From Acidobacteriota bacterium (lineage in GTDB: Bacteria > Acidobacteriota > Terriglobia > 20CM-2-55-15): a stretch of 37,893 bases of DNA. Location of the stretch: NCBI GenBank assembly GCA_003222815.1, contig QHXC01000424.1:1-37893 (forward strand), read 5' to 3'. Both the position numbers and the translations under genes were made by a program. The notes under the pieces are model-generated. The model had not been told where the DNA came from. It did no database searches and saw only the letters and a program-made list of their open reading frames with translations. Each line of letters begins with the position of its first letter. The stretch's first letter is position 1. Shown here in pieces: positions 17,407 through 25,577 of this stretch.

Positions 17407-17910
17407 ATGACCTGCGCATATTGCGAAGAACAAATGTCGGATTACTTGGAAAATGGGCTCGGCGCGGCCGAGCGAGGCGCCGTGGAGGTGCACCTTCGGG
17501 CGTGTAATGCCTGCAACGAGCTGCTTGCGGGAATGACGGAAGTGCTCGAATGGGGTAGAACGTTTCCCGTCTACGAGCCCCCGGCGTGGCTGGCGGCGCG
17601 GATTCTTGCGAATACGCCTCGTGTTGCCCGCGAGACCTGGGTAGACACATTCGTTTCGATCGGCCGTTGGATCATCGAGCCGCGCACGGCGATGGCCATA
17701 TTCACAGCAACACTTGTCCTTGGCTGGATGGGAAGTCTCGCCGGCATCTCTCCCAACTGGGCCACGATTGTTCGGGATCCGGCGGCAATTTACGACGGAG
17801 CGCAAGGCCTCGTGAACCGCGCCTACGACGAGGCGGTACGGGCCTATTACCGGTCCCCACTTGTAACTGAGATTCAATCTCGAATCGAAGAGCTCAGGGA
17901 GATTTCCTGA
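17407..17910 (+). CDS. zinc-finger anti-sigma factor (zf-HC2, membrane-anchored)
   Basis: 167 residues from ATG 17407. The N-terminal anti-sigma zinc finger is TCAYCEEQM ... VHLRACNAC, with His29, Cys33 and Cys36 in the HxxxCxxC arrangement and Cys3/Cys6 upstream. A single TM segment at about residues 95-115 (TAMAIFTATLVLGWMG) puts the C-terminal region outside. The N-terminus would hold the sigma factor at the membrane until a signal releases it. Its TGA overlaps the ATG of the next gene. Confidence 0.9.
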   Translation: MTCAYCEEQMSDYLENGLGAAERGAVEVHLRACNACNELLAGMTEVLEWGRTFPVYEPPAWLAARILANTPRVARETWVDTFVSIGRWIIEPRTAMAIFTATLVLGWMGSLAGISPNWATIVRDPAAIYDGAQGLVNRAYDEAVRAYYRSPLVTEIQSRIEELREIS

Positions 17911-18539
17911 TGAATTGTGCGTACCACGCTGAAGTTCCCAACGTCGCGTTTTGCATCCGCTGCGGCCGTGCACTCTGTACGGAGTGTGTCCACAATGTGC
18001 GTGGAAGCGTGTACTGCGAAAGTTGTCTGGCGGAGTTGGTGGGCGGAAAACCAACGCCTTCGACTCCGCCTCCCAAAGGGGTTTCGGAGTCTATTGCCGG
18101 AACGAATCCGGGCGCGGCATTCGCGCTGGGACTCATACCGGGCGTCGGCGCCATTTACAATGGCGAATACGTAAAAGCAGCGGTCCACGTGCTGATCTTT
18201 GGAACACTGATTTCGCTCGGGGACATCACACGCGCCGGCCAGCCTCTGATTGGACTGCTGACTGCGGCGTTCTATTGCTACATGCCGTTTGAGGCATATT
18301 ACACGGCCAAGAAACGAAAGATGCGCGCCGAGGGCATCGAATTGGAAACCCCAATCGACAGGCTTCAACAACAATTCGGCGAAGCCAAGGATCGAGAGCT
18401 CTGGGGCGGCATTGCACTGGTGGTTCTAGGTGGCCTGTTCCTTCTGGGCAATCTCGAAGTGCTGGACCTGGAGCGAGTCGCAAGGCTATGGCCGGTACTG
18501 CTCGTTATCGCCGGACTCTGGCTTTTGAAGAAACATTAG
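17910..18539 (+). CDS. B-box zinc-finger membrane protein with DUF5668 tail
   Basis: 209 residues; ATG 17910 overlaps the anti-sigma TGA. Residues 1-40 form a B-box type zinc finger (Cys3, His6, Cys15, Cys18, Cys23, Cys26, Cys36, Cys39). A Pro/Thr linker follows, then hydrophobic segments at about residues 68-95 and 105-130 with GLIPGVGAIYNGEY, a basic loop (TAKKRKMR), and a C-terminal DUF5668-like pair (GGIALVVLGGLFLLGNL, RLWPVLLVIAGLWLL). DUF5668 is the membrane part of LiaI/LiaF. A role in sensing or relaying envelope stress is likely, but the zinc finger partner is unknown. Confidence 0.82.
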   Translation: MNCAYHAEVPNVAFCIRCGRALCTECVHNVRGSVYCESCLAELVGGKPTPSTPPPKGVSESIAGTNPGAAFALGLIPGVGAIYNGEYVKAAVHVLIFGTLISLGDITRAGQPLIGLLTAAFYCYMPFEAYYTAKKRKMRAEGIELETPIDRLQQQFGEAKDRELWGGIALVVLGGLFLLGNLEVLDLERVARLWPVLLVIAGLWLLKKH

Positions 18540-18554
18540 GAGAAGACAACTTAG

Positions 18555-18740
18555 ATGTTAGGGCCGGTTTTGCTTATTGTGCTTGGCTTCTTGTTCCTGT
18601 TGAACAACCTGTACCCGAACGTGTTCCGGTTCGGGAAGATGTGGCCGGTGATTCTAATCGTCATTGGCGTAGCTAAAGTCCTGGACTATTTGCGTAAGGA
18701 CCGCGGCAAATCCGCTGCTGGAAAGGAGGACAACACATGA
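18555..18740 (+). CDS. DUF5668 mini membrane protein
   Basis: 61 residues: MLGPVLLIVLGFLFLLNNL, a short polar turn, MWPVILIVIGVAKVL, then a charged tail ending in KEDNT. Two TM segments in the LiaI-LiaF-TM (DUF5668) pattern, the same unit found in the genes on either side. It follows the B-box gene by 15 nt and its TGA overlaps the next ATG by ATGA, so it is co-translated. No independent function is known. Confidence 0.85.
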   Translation: MLGPVLLIVLGFLFLLNNLYPNVFRFGKMWPVILIVIGVAKVLDYLRKDRGKSAAGKEDNT

Positions 18741-20116
18741 GTATTCGTCGAAGTGCGGGAGGCATTTTCTGGGGACTCATCCTGATTGCTGTCGGTGGCC
18801 TGTTTTTAGCGAGGAACCTTGGATATTCCATCCCGATTTGGAGAGGCATCGCGCGCTACTGGCCCCTTTTGCTGATTGTGTGGGGCGGCCTGAAGCTTGT
18901 GGACTACTTCCGCTACCGGCGGTCCGGTGAAGATCGCCCTTTGTTTTCCGGAGGCGAGGTCGCGCTGCTGATCATGGTGATCCTGGCGGGTACGGCTGTG
19001 ACCACCGCTGCGAACATCAGCCCGAATTTCGGAAATATCGGAAATATTTTCGAGATAGGAGATCTCGACCTCTGGGACATTACGGGCAACAACTTTGAAT
19101 ATTCCGAACACCAGGAAGCCGACGTTCCATCTGGATCGACCATCGAGATTCTCAACATGTTTGGCAACGTCGACGTGCAGCCGTCCGACCGGGATCGCGT
19201 CATCCTCGACGTAAAAAAAACCGTTCGAGCATCTGACAAAGATGAAGCCGACCGGCGATCGAAGGACTTCACGTTTTCAATTACGAATGAGGGTTCGAAA
19301 TACCGTATTGCTTCCAACCGGGATCAGCCGGGCAGACAGCGGCGGTACTTCAAAAGCTCGATGACCATTCAAGTTCCCAAGCAGTCGCTGCTTCAGATCG
19401 ACAATCGCCAGGGAAGAGTGACTGTTCAAAACTTGCTGGGACGGCAAAATATCGTGAACCGATTTGGCCCCGTCGATGTTCGCCGCATAACAGGTGTGCT
19501 CGAAGTGGAGAATCGGAACGGCGCTGTGACTGTCGAAGAGGTGACAGAATCCGTGACGATTAACAACAGCTATTCCAGCACGAGCGCAAGAAATATTGGC
19601 GGGAACCTGGAAATCCGCAACCGCAATGGCTCGGTCAACGTGTCCGGCGTCCAAGGTACGGCGACGATAGCAAATTCATACGGCCCGATCACCGTCGAAA
19701 ATGTTCAGCGTGACGTGTCGATCACGGGCCGCAACAATTCCGTTGAGGTGGAGCGCGTTGAGGGCGGCGTGACGGTGGAAGCGTCCTACCAGAATGTGAA
19801 CGTACGCGATGCGAAGGGTTCTGTCACGGTGAAGAACCGAAATGGCGACGTGGTGATTGGATTCGCGAACCCCCCCCAGAAAGATATTTCCGTCTCCACG
19901 CAGTACAGCAATGTCACGCTGGAGCTTCCGTCAATGGCTTCTTTCAGCATCGACGCAAAGACCCGGTACGGTTCGATTGATTCGGAGTTCGACGGACTCA
20001 ACAACGACGTGTCGTCGAATCGTGAAAGGTCTTTGAGAGGCCGGCTGGGGAAGGACGGTCCTCAAATCCATATCGATACCCGCAATGGAGACATTCGCCT
20101 CGAGAAGAAAGGATAA
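18737..20116 (+). CDS. DUF5668-DUF4097 envelope protein (LiaF/LiaG-like)
   Basis: 459 residues. N-terminal DUF5668 module (about residues 8-24 and 40-55), another TM at about residues 74-95, then a long beta-rich domain of short repeats with alternating strands: EILNMFGNVDVQ, IDNRQGRVTVQNL, NRFGPVDVRRI, ENRNGAVTVEEV, NNSYSSTSARNI, RNRNGSVNVSGV, ANSYGPITVENV. This is the DUF4097 right-handed beta-helix fold. The order DUF5668 then DUF4097 mirrors LiaF plus LiaG of Bacillus cell-wall-stress operons. Co-transcription with an ECF sigma factor supports an envelope-stress role; ligand unknown. Confidence 0.85.
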   Translation: MSIRRSAGGIFWGLILIAVGGLFLARNLGYSIPIWRGIARYWPLLLIVWGGLKLVDYFRYRRSGEDRPLFSGGEVALLIMVILAGTAVTTAANISPNFGNIGNIFEIGDLDLWDITGNNFEYSEHQEADVPSGSTIEILNMFGNVDVQPSDRDRVILDVKKTVRASDKDEADRRSKDFTFSITNEGSKYRIASNRDQPGRQRRYFKSSMTIQVPKQSLLQIDNRQGRVTVQNLLGRQNIVNRFGPVDVRRITGVLEVENRNGAVTVEEVTESVTINNSYSSTSARNIGGNLEIRNRNGSVNVSGVQGTATIANSYGPITVENVQRDVSITGRNNSVEVERVEGGVTVEASYQNVNVRDAKGSVTVKNRNGDVVIGFANPPQKDISVSTQYSNVTLELPSMASFSIDAKTRYGSIDSEFDGLNNDVSSNRERSLRGRLGKDGPQIHIDTRNGDIRLEKKG

Positions 20117-20121
20117 CCAGC

Positions 20122-20517
20122 ATGTACTGCCGGCAGTGTGGGAACGAAGTCGAACAACACGCGAGATTCTGCAGCAAATGTGGTTGCGAGCTTGCGTCGG
20201 CCCAGGTCCAGCAGAAACCGCAGCATGACATGAACATGCACATCAATATCCTGGGATGGCTCTTTATCAGTGCGCCGTCCTGGTAGGCATAGTCGGCATG
20301 GTGATGATTTTTGCAGGCCAGCTCATCGGACACCTTCCAATCGTGTGGCCGGCCGAATTTCCATTCGGTGTGGTGCACCTTGCCGGATCGCTTGCCGTGA
20401 TTGCGGGTTTAGCGACGCTCGCCACTGCCGCGGGCGTCGCTTTACGCCTTCTGGGTCCTGTTCTCGGAAGAGGGCCGGGAACACTATCAGACCCTCGCGG
20501 CACGAAGCGCTGGCTGA
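20122..20517 (+). CDS. zinc-ribbon membrane protein, frame broken
   Basis: Begins at ATG 20122 with a zinc ribbon (Cys3, Cys6, Cys17, Cys20) and MHINILGWLFIS, then stops early in its own frame at 20284. The continuing hydrophobic protein (VGIVGMVMIFAGQLIG, AGSLAVIAGLATLATAAG) is in another frame, and the tail SLYAFWVLFSEEGREHYQT, ending at TGA 20515-20517, is back in the first frame. One missing base near 20275 and a missing block of about 30 residues (the GLLxRxxWARxLAxVLGxxNL segment of the family) near 20425-20440 explain this. Family: zinc-ribbon proteins of unknown function common in acidobacteria. Fifth member of the ECF operon; 18 nt before aroK. Confidence 0.72.
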
Positions 20518-20535
20518 GGACTACTATTTCGCTTC

Positions 20536-21039
20536 ATGCAACACACCCGCATTTACCTGATCGGCTTCATGGGCGCTGGAAAGACGACAGTCGGCCGGTC
20601 TCTCTCGAACAAGCTCGGTTGGGTATTCATCGATCTTGACGAGGAAATCGAGCGCCGTGAAGGCCGGCCGATTGCTAAAATCTTTCAAGACCACGGCGAG
20701 CCCCATTTCAGAAAAATCGAGCAGCGCTGTTTAGAAGACGTGTCTGGCTTAGAACGAGCTGTGATTGCGCTTGGCGGCGGTACATTCATCAATCCCCAAA
20801 ACCGTGCTTTGGCGATGAAAACAGGTCTGACCGTATGGCTGAAAGTCTCCTTCGCAAAAGTCTGGCATCGTGTGAAAATTGACGGGACGCGACCGAAATT
20901 CGGGGATAAAGACCAGGTGGAACGGCTTTATCAGACTCGAGAACCCTATTACGCTCTCGCCAAGGTTCACGTTTCAACAGACACAAGCACTCCTGAATGG
21001 GTAGCGAATGAGATTATGGGAGTCATTGAGAAGTCATGA
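20536..21039 (+). CDS. aroK: shikimate kinase
   Basis: 167 residues. Phosphorylates shikimate in aromatic amino-acid and folate synthesis. Walker A GFMGAGKTTVG (residues 10-20), the shikimate-binding FIDLDEEIE (Asp33, Asp35) and Arg59 in HFRKIEQ, the GGGTF loop (Gly80-82) and the lid with DGTRPKF are all present. It follows the zinc-ribbon gene by 18 nt and overlaps the next ATG (ATGA), so it shares the stress operon or a promoter inside it; a functional reason for this placement is not evident. Confidence 0.94.
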   Translation: MQHTRIYLIGFMGAGKTTVGRSLSNKLGWVFIDLDEEIERREGRPIAKIFQDHGEPHFRKIEQRCLEDVSGLERAVIALGGGTFINPQNRALAMKTGLTVWLKVSFAKVWHRVKIDGTRPKFGDKDQVERLYQTREPYYALAKVHVSTDTSTPEWVANEIMGVIEKS

Positions 21040-21626
21040 ATCTTTGGTTTTCGCTGTTTATGTTGCTCGCGCCCATAAAGACGGAGAGCGGGCAATTCAC
21101 GATTTATCAGGACGGCAAGAAGATCGGCACTGAGGAGTTTTCGGTCAGCCAACGGTCCGGAGGTTACCTGGCGCTAGGACACACCCAGGTTTCCGTCGAT
21201 AATCAGACGTTCGACCTCCGAAGCCGCATGGAGCTGGACCAACAGCTCAAGACGACGTTCTACGAGTTTCAGTCGAAGGGCAATATCGTTCGCCTGAAGG
21301 TCGGAAAGCCCGTTAGCGAGCTGGAATATACCCTGGACGGCAAGATCCAGCCGCATGACGTGAATTTTCCTGCCGACGGCGCGATCCTCGACGATAATTT
21401 TTTTCATCATTATCTGATCTTGCTGTACCGTGCGGGAGCCCAGGAAACCACCATTGCGACTTTCGTGCCCCAGCAGATGACGCTGGGCGCCGTTACCATC
21501 CGGCCTACCGGCAATCGAACATTTGAAATCGAAACGAGCAACGTCAAACTGGTTGCGACGACGGATCCAGATGGCCGCCTGGTGCGGATCGCTGTGCCGG
21601 GAGCAAAGGTTGTCGTTGAACGCTGA
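21036..21626 (+). CDS. secreted beta-rich protein of unknown function
   Basis: 196 residues. A short hydrophobic leader (about residues 2-14) suggests export. The rest is a chain of beta strands (QFTIYQDGKKIGTEEFSV, LRLKVG-like strands, TIRPTGNRTFEIETSNVKLVATT) with no cysteines, resembling the beta-sheet DUF3108/DUF6134-like lipocalin folds. The start overlaps the aroK stop (ATGA). No function can be named; periplasmic ligand binding or a substrate of the neighbouring envelope machinery is a guess. Confidence 0.7.
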   Translation: MNLWFSLFMLLAPIKTESGQFTIYQDGKKIGTEEFSVSQRSGGYLALGHTQVSVDNQTFDLRSRMELDQQLKTTFYEFQSKGNIVRLKVGKPVSELEYTLDGKIQPHDVNFPADGAILDDNFFHHYLILLYRAGAQETTIATFVPQQMTLGAVTIRPTGNRTFEIETSNVKLVATTDPDGRLVRIAVPGAKVVVER

Positions 21627-21654
21627 AACGGATGCAATATAGACTGAAAGCCCT

Positions 21655-22380
21655 ATGGACAGTGTTTCCATCTTCACGGCGTTTGCCGCAGGCTTAATCT
21701 CCTTCCTGTCTCCATGCGTATTGCCGCTTGTCCCGGGCTATATCTCTATTATTTCGGGCTTTACTCTGGATCAGTTGAAGGATCGACAGAAGCAGGCATC
21801 GCTCACTCGAATGGTATTGCTGAATTCCGTGATGTTCATCGCCGGATTTTCGCTAACGTTCATGGCGTTGGGCGCATCGGCAACATGGCTCGGACAGGCT
21901 CTAGCGTCCAGAATGAGGCTGTTGTCTCAAATCGCCGGGCTCATCATTATTGTTTTTGGCATTCATCTGCTGGGCATCGTCAAGATCAACTTTCTGTACA
22001 GGGACAAGCGCTTCCACAATATCGAAAAGCCGCGCGGGATTTTGGGCGCGCTGGTGCTGGGCCTGGCTTTCGCGTTCGGATGGACCCCCTGTATCGGCCC
22101 GATTCTTGCCGGGATCCTCACGATCGCCAGCACGAAGCAGACGGTGACTCAAGGCGTCTTTCTGCTGGCCATCTATTCGATGGGTCTTGGCATCCCTTTC
22201 GTGTTGACCAGTCTTGGTCTGAACAAGTTCCTGGCTTTCTACAGCCGATTCAAGCGGCACTTCCATGCGGTCGAGATGGTCAGCGGTGCCCTCGTGATCG
22301 CTGTTGGTGTCTTGATCCTCACCAATAACCTCTCGCGTCTCGCCGTGTGGTTTTCTTTCCTGAATAGATTCGCACTCTAG
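21655..22380 (+). CDS. ccdA: cytochrome c biogenesis / thiol-disulfide transporter CcdA
   Basis: 241 residues, six TM segments. It carries reducing power from cytosolic thioredoxin across the membrane to periplasmic thiol proteins. The redox pair is visible: Cys21 in SFLSPCVLPLVPGY and Cys146 in AFGWTPCIGPILAG, both in the conserved proline-rich contexts of the DsbD/CcdA core. It starts 28 nt after the previous gene, at the end of the operon. A cytochrome c gene is at 30995 but not adjacent. Confidence 0.93.
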   Translation: MDSVSIFTAFAAGLISFLSPCVLPLVPGYISIISGFTLDQLKDRQKQASLTRMVLLNSVMFIAGFSLTFMALGASATWLGQALASRMRLLSQIAGLIIIVFGIHLLGIVKINFLYRDKRFHNIEKPRGILGALVLGLAFAFGWTPCIGPILAGILTIASTKQTVTQGVFLLAIYSMGLGIPFVLTSLGLNKFLAFYSRFKRHFHAVEMVSGALVIAVGVLILTNNLSRLAVWFSFLNRFAL

Positions 22381-22636
22381 AATTGAAAGTCCTCTTGCAG
22401 CCTAGAAGTGAATTCGTGACACTCTGTCATCCAGAAAATAAGGCACGATCCGAATTTTGACGAACAGTCATGCAATACCCGTTGTGCGTGAAGTTAGCAG
22501 GGCAATCGGCATCCCGCCAGAGAGGAAAGTCGTCGGTGCAAACATCTGTGTCCAGAAGCGTTGTGACAAATTGTAAAGTAAGCGGCACGAGCTATGACAG
22601 AATGGCATGGTGATTGCCATAACACTGTAAAACCAA

Positions 22637-23674
22637 ATGATAGAGAACATTGAACAACAGATCATCGAAGCGAAAGAATGCTTGGGATGCATGCATCAAG
22701 GCCTGATTGTGACTTCAGCTGACGGCACTATTCTGGAAACCAGTCCCGCAGCAGAACGGATACTCGAAGCCCCCTCGATGAGTCTAAAAGGCAGACAAGT
22801 CCGCGAGTTTTACCTGATGGCGGACACATATGAGGAGCTCATCCGCCAGACCGATATCGCAACCCGCAGCCTTAACAGATCCGTGATCGTGCTTGCGGGA
22901 GAAAAGAAACGAAAAATCGTGAATATGTCGATGCAGCGTGTAGCGGATCGCGGGGACGTCCGATACGTGCACGTCTTTCAGGAATGCGCCGATCTACGGA
23001 CAATGGAACAGCGCCTGCTTCAGTCCGAGCGCTTGGCCACCATTGGCCGATTCGCTTCGCAAATTGCGCATGAAATCCGGAACCCGCTCAGCTCCATTTC
23101 GCTCAACGTGGAGTTGCTTGAAGACGAACTCAAGGAGTCAAACGATGAAGCGCGTAGTCTGATCCGCTCGGTGCTGAAGGAGTTGGATCGGTTGAACGAT
23201 ATTGTCAGCGAGTACTTGCAGTTTTCGCGATTTCCAAAGCCGAACCTCAAGCGTGGACACGTGGACGGCGTGATCGTGGAATTAGTGCAGACCTTCAAAG
23301 CGCCGCCGTCAGTGCGAATTGAGGTTGATCTGATGGACTCCAGCCCCGAGGTGTGGCTTGATGAGCGCTTGCTGCGTCAGGTGCTGGAAAATCTGGTACG
23401 CAATGGGGCGGAAGCTATCGATGGCGATGGCGTGGTCCGTATCGAGACAGACGTGGTGGACCGTTTCTTCGTCATCCGCGTGAAGGACACAGGTACTGGC
23501 ATTGCGCCTGAAATTCAGCCAAAACTGTTTGAACCTTTTTTCACAACCAAAGCTCATGGAACCGGGCTTGGCCTGGCCACGTCGCAACAGATTCTGTTTG
23601 AACACAACGGGCATCTTGTAGTGGAAAGCCAGCTAGGCAAAGGGGCCACATTCACCTTACTTTTACCGTTATGA
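22637..23674 (+). CDS. soluble PAS-domain histidine kinase (NtrB-like)
   Basis: 345 residues and no TM segment, so cytoplasmic. PAS domain at about residues 12-115 (TSADGTILETSPAAERIL). HisKA at about residues 128-200 with phospho-acceptor His145 in QIAHEIRNPLSS. HATPase at about residues 245-345: N box ENLVRNGAEAI, G1 DTGTGIA, F box FEPFFTTK, G2 GTGLGL. This is the NtrB/ZraS-type arrangement, which usually pairs with a sigma-54-dependent response regulator; none is adjacent, so it is an orphan here. Preceded by 256 nt with no gene and a weak ribosome site. Confidence 0.92.
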   Translation: MIENIEQQIIEAKECLGCMHQGLIVTSADGTILETSPAAERILEAPSMSLKGRQVREFYLMADTYEELIRQTDIATRSLNRSVIVLAGEKKRKIVNMSMQRVADRGDVRYVHVFQECADLRTMEQRLLQSERLATIGRFASQIAHEIRNPLSSISLNVELLEDELKESNDEARSLIRSVLKELDRLNDIVSEYLQFSRFPKPNLKRGHVDGVIVELVQTFKAPPSVRIEVDLMDSSPEVWLDERLLRQVLENLVRNGAEAIDGDGVVRIETDVVDRFFVIRVKDTGTGIAPEIQPKLFEPFFTTKAHGTGLGLATSQQILFEHNGHLVVESQLGKGATFTLLLPL

Positions 23675-23763
23675 ACAACATTCGAAAAATATCCACAATT
23701 CTGACCGGCAGCGGCCAATAGGCGGACAGATCATGTGCTACCCACACACTATAGAATCTTGGG

Positions 23764-23793
23764 TTGACACATTCAGAGCGGCACCTGTAAACA
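23764..23793 (+). promoter_or_regulatory. possible sigma70-type promoter of the secreted-protein gene
   Basis: A perfect -35 (TTGACA at 23764-23769) is followed after 18 nt by TAAACA (23788-23793), preceded by TG (extended -10). The -10 matches only three of six positions, so confidence is modest. It lies 37 nt before ATG 23831, which has a strong GGGAGG ribosome site 8 nt upstream. Confidence 0.4.
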
Positions 23794-23830
23794 CCAAGCA
23801 AGTTACGATGTTCCAGGCGGGAGGATTGTT

Positions 23831-24736
23831 ATGAGACACCGGGTACTTGGATTTGTGGCGGCCTTGGTGATCGCAGCAGCCGTGTCTGCCTTCGGCCAGG
23901 CCGCGCCGGTGGGCCAGGCGGGAGCGGCGGCTGGTCAGCAGCGCGGTCAACGCGGACCAACATTTACGACAAACGGCAACGGAGGGATCGTTGATGCGGA
24001 TGGTCAGGACGGACAACGTGCTCAACGTAGAACTGGACCGGCCCGTCCGGCTCCCCGCGGGCCGAATGGCCGGGTGATTCTGGGTCCGCCTCCGGGGCAA
24101 GCCGGTCTCTGGATCGGTGGTATCACGAATTTGACGAACCCGGATAACACCCCCATTAAAGTTCCGTACCAACCTTGGGCTCAGGCGGTGGCCCAGGACC
24201 GTCGGCAAAACCAGTTTGAGCCGCATACGCGTTGTAAGCCCTCGGGGGGACCGAGGCAGTTTCTCACGCCTTATGGAGTCGAATTTGTAGAGCTACAGGA
24301 ACTGCAACGTATCTTCATCCTTGACGTCGGTGGCCCACATTCCTACCGGATCATTTACATGGATGGGCGGGAACATCCAAAGAATTTGACTCCCAGTTAC
24401 TACGGGCATAACGTCGGCCATTGGGAAGGCGACACGCTGGTCGTCGACTCTGTCGGCTACAATGAAAGATTTTGGTTCGATAGAGGTGCACACCCGCATA
24501 CGGAACAGCTTCACCTGGTCGAACGTTTCACCCGCGTGGACTTCGACAATATTAAGTACGAAGTAACGATCGATGATCCGGGCGCTTACACAGCACCGTG
24601 GTCCGGCCAGTTTAATCTCCGCCTTGATCCGGGCGACGAACTGTTTGAATACGTCTGTCAGGACAACAATTTTGCTCCGCAACTCATGCTCGGCGTGTAC
24701 GAATCGATCGATCGCAGCAGTCCCATTATTCCTTGA
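23831..24736 (+). CDS. secreted protein of an acidobacteria-rich family, function unknown
   Basis: 301 residues. Signal peptide at about residues 1-22 (VLGFVAALVIAAAVSAFGQ), then a low-complexity Gly/Gln/Arg/Pro stretch (about residues 23-85; VGQAGAAAGQQRGQRG). The globular part carries the family signature in order: CKPSGGPRQFLTPYGVEF, DVGGPHSYRIIYMDGREHP, YYGHNVGHWEGDTLVVDSVG, NERFWFDRGAHPHTEQLHLVE, IDDPGAYTAPW and EYVCQDNNFAPQLMLG. Such proteins are very abundant in acidobacteria and some gemmatimonads, often in multiple copies, but no activity is established. The conserved His and Asp residues would suit an enzyme or metal binding. Confidence 0.85.
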   Translation: MRHRVLGFVAALVIAAAVSAFGQAAPVGQAGAAAGQQRGQRGPTFTTNGNGGIVDADGQDGQRAQRRTGPARPAPRGPNGRVILGPPPGQAGLWIGGITNLTNPDNTPIKVPYQPWAQAVAQDRRQNQFEPHTRCKPSGGPRQFLTPYGVEFVELQELQRIFILDVGGPHSYRIIYMDGREHPKNLTPSYYGHNVGHWEGDTLVVDSVGYNERFWFDRGAHPHTEQLHLVERFTRVDFDNIKYEVTIDDPGAYTAPWSGQFNLRLDPGDELFEYVCQDNNFAPQLMLGVYESIDRSSPIIP

Positions 24737-25577
24737 AAACACACGGCTGAGGCGGACCTCCGGGCCAGCCGAAAGTCCAGTCGGCCAAGCCGGTGCGGCG
24801 GAATGAAGCTGAGTACGGCAGCATCCTCCTAGTGCGATACCTCTATCAGGCGAAAGTGATAGAATTTGTGCTGTTTCCCGTCACAATCACTGAATGGTAT
24901 GGGGCCTTTTACCATAAACTACATTAACCCCGCTGACGATCCCAGTAAGAAGTAGAGGTCTCCGCAGTTCAGGATCATCGACGCGATGTGGAGTCCGCCT
25001 CCGTCTGTGGTGACATAGATTCGCTCCATGCCTGACCGCTTATCTTTTTCGGCTATGGCCCATCGCGCAATCCGCGGCTAATTTCGCCACTTTGACGCAC
25101 TCCTGAGAAAAACGCGGAAAACGGAAGCCACCGTGTTACACTACTGCCGGTTTTCGGCACCTCCGGATCGGGCCCCAGGGCCGATCGCTCAAACCAATAA
25201 GAGGTGTAAAGACCTGGGAAAGTTTTCAACCTTCCAAAGTTAATAACCTTCCGACGATTTTCTGCGTTACTCCTCGGCACTGTTTTGAGCGCTTGACCGA
25301 GAAATGAGTCGCCGTACATCTCGGTGCACACAAGACAGGTGTTTAGTGAATGGCGGGCATTTGCACTTTCCTTCTGCGATGCCAGCGAGATTTTGATGTT
25401 GAAAGGAATTGAAAAATTGATCCAACACGAATTGCCTGCTGCTGAAGAGCATGCTTTCCACTCCACAGCCGTTGCGTCGCTGCACAAACAGGGTACAGGT
25501 GCATCCGGACGTCCCGCGCACTGGCAAAGCTTCAGTCCGAGAGGGCGTTTCGGCCGGCGTCAGGGTCGCCTGGGACG
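24737..25577. other. 841-nt stretch with no supported gene
   Basis: Nothing here reaches the standard for a gene. Visible items: a CCAGTCGGCCAAGCCGGTGCG tract at about 24777-24797 that resembles codons of PVGQAGA in the secreted protein upstream, a repeat arm GCGCAATCCGCGGCTAA near 25065-25082, and a plus-strand frame at 25324-25581 whose translation has helical, protein-like composition (VFSEWRAFALSFCDAS, GIEKLIQHELPAAEEHAF) but no family I know and no good start. It may hold decayed genes. Confidence 0.5.

Noticed and set aside
17335-18054. 239-codon minus-strand frame
   Set aside because: Antisense to sigma and anti-sigma genes whose motifs are clear.
21714-22328. 204-codon plus-strand frame
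   Set aside because: Out-of-frame shadow of ccdA, with basic and Ser/Arg-rich composition.
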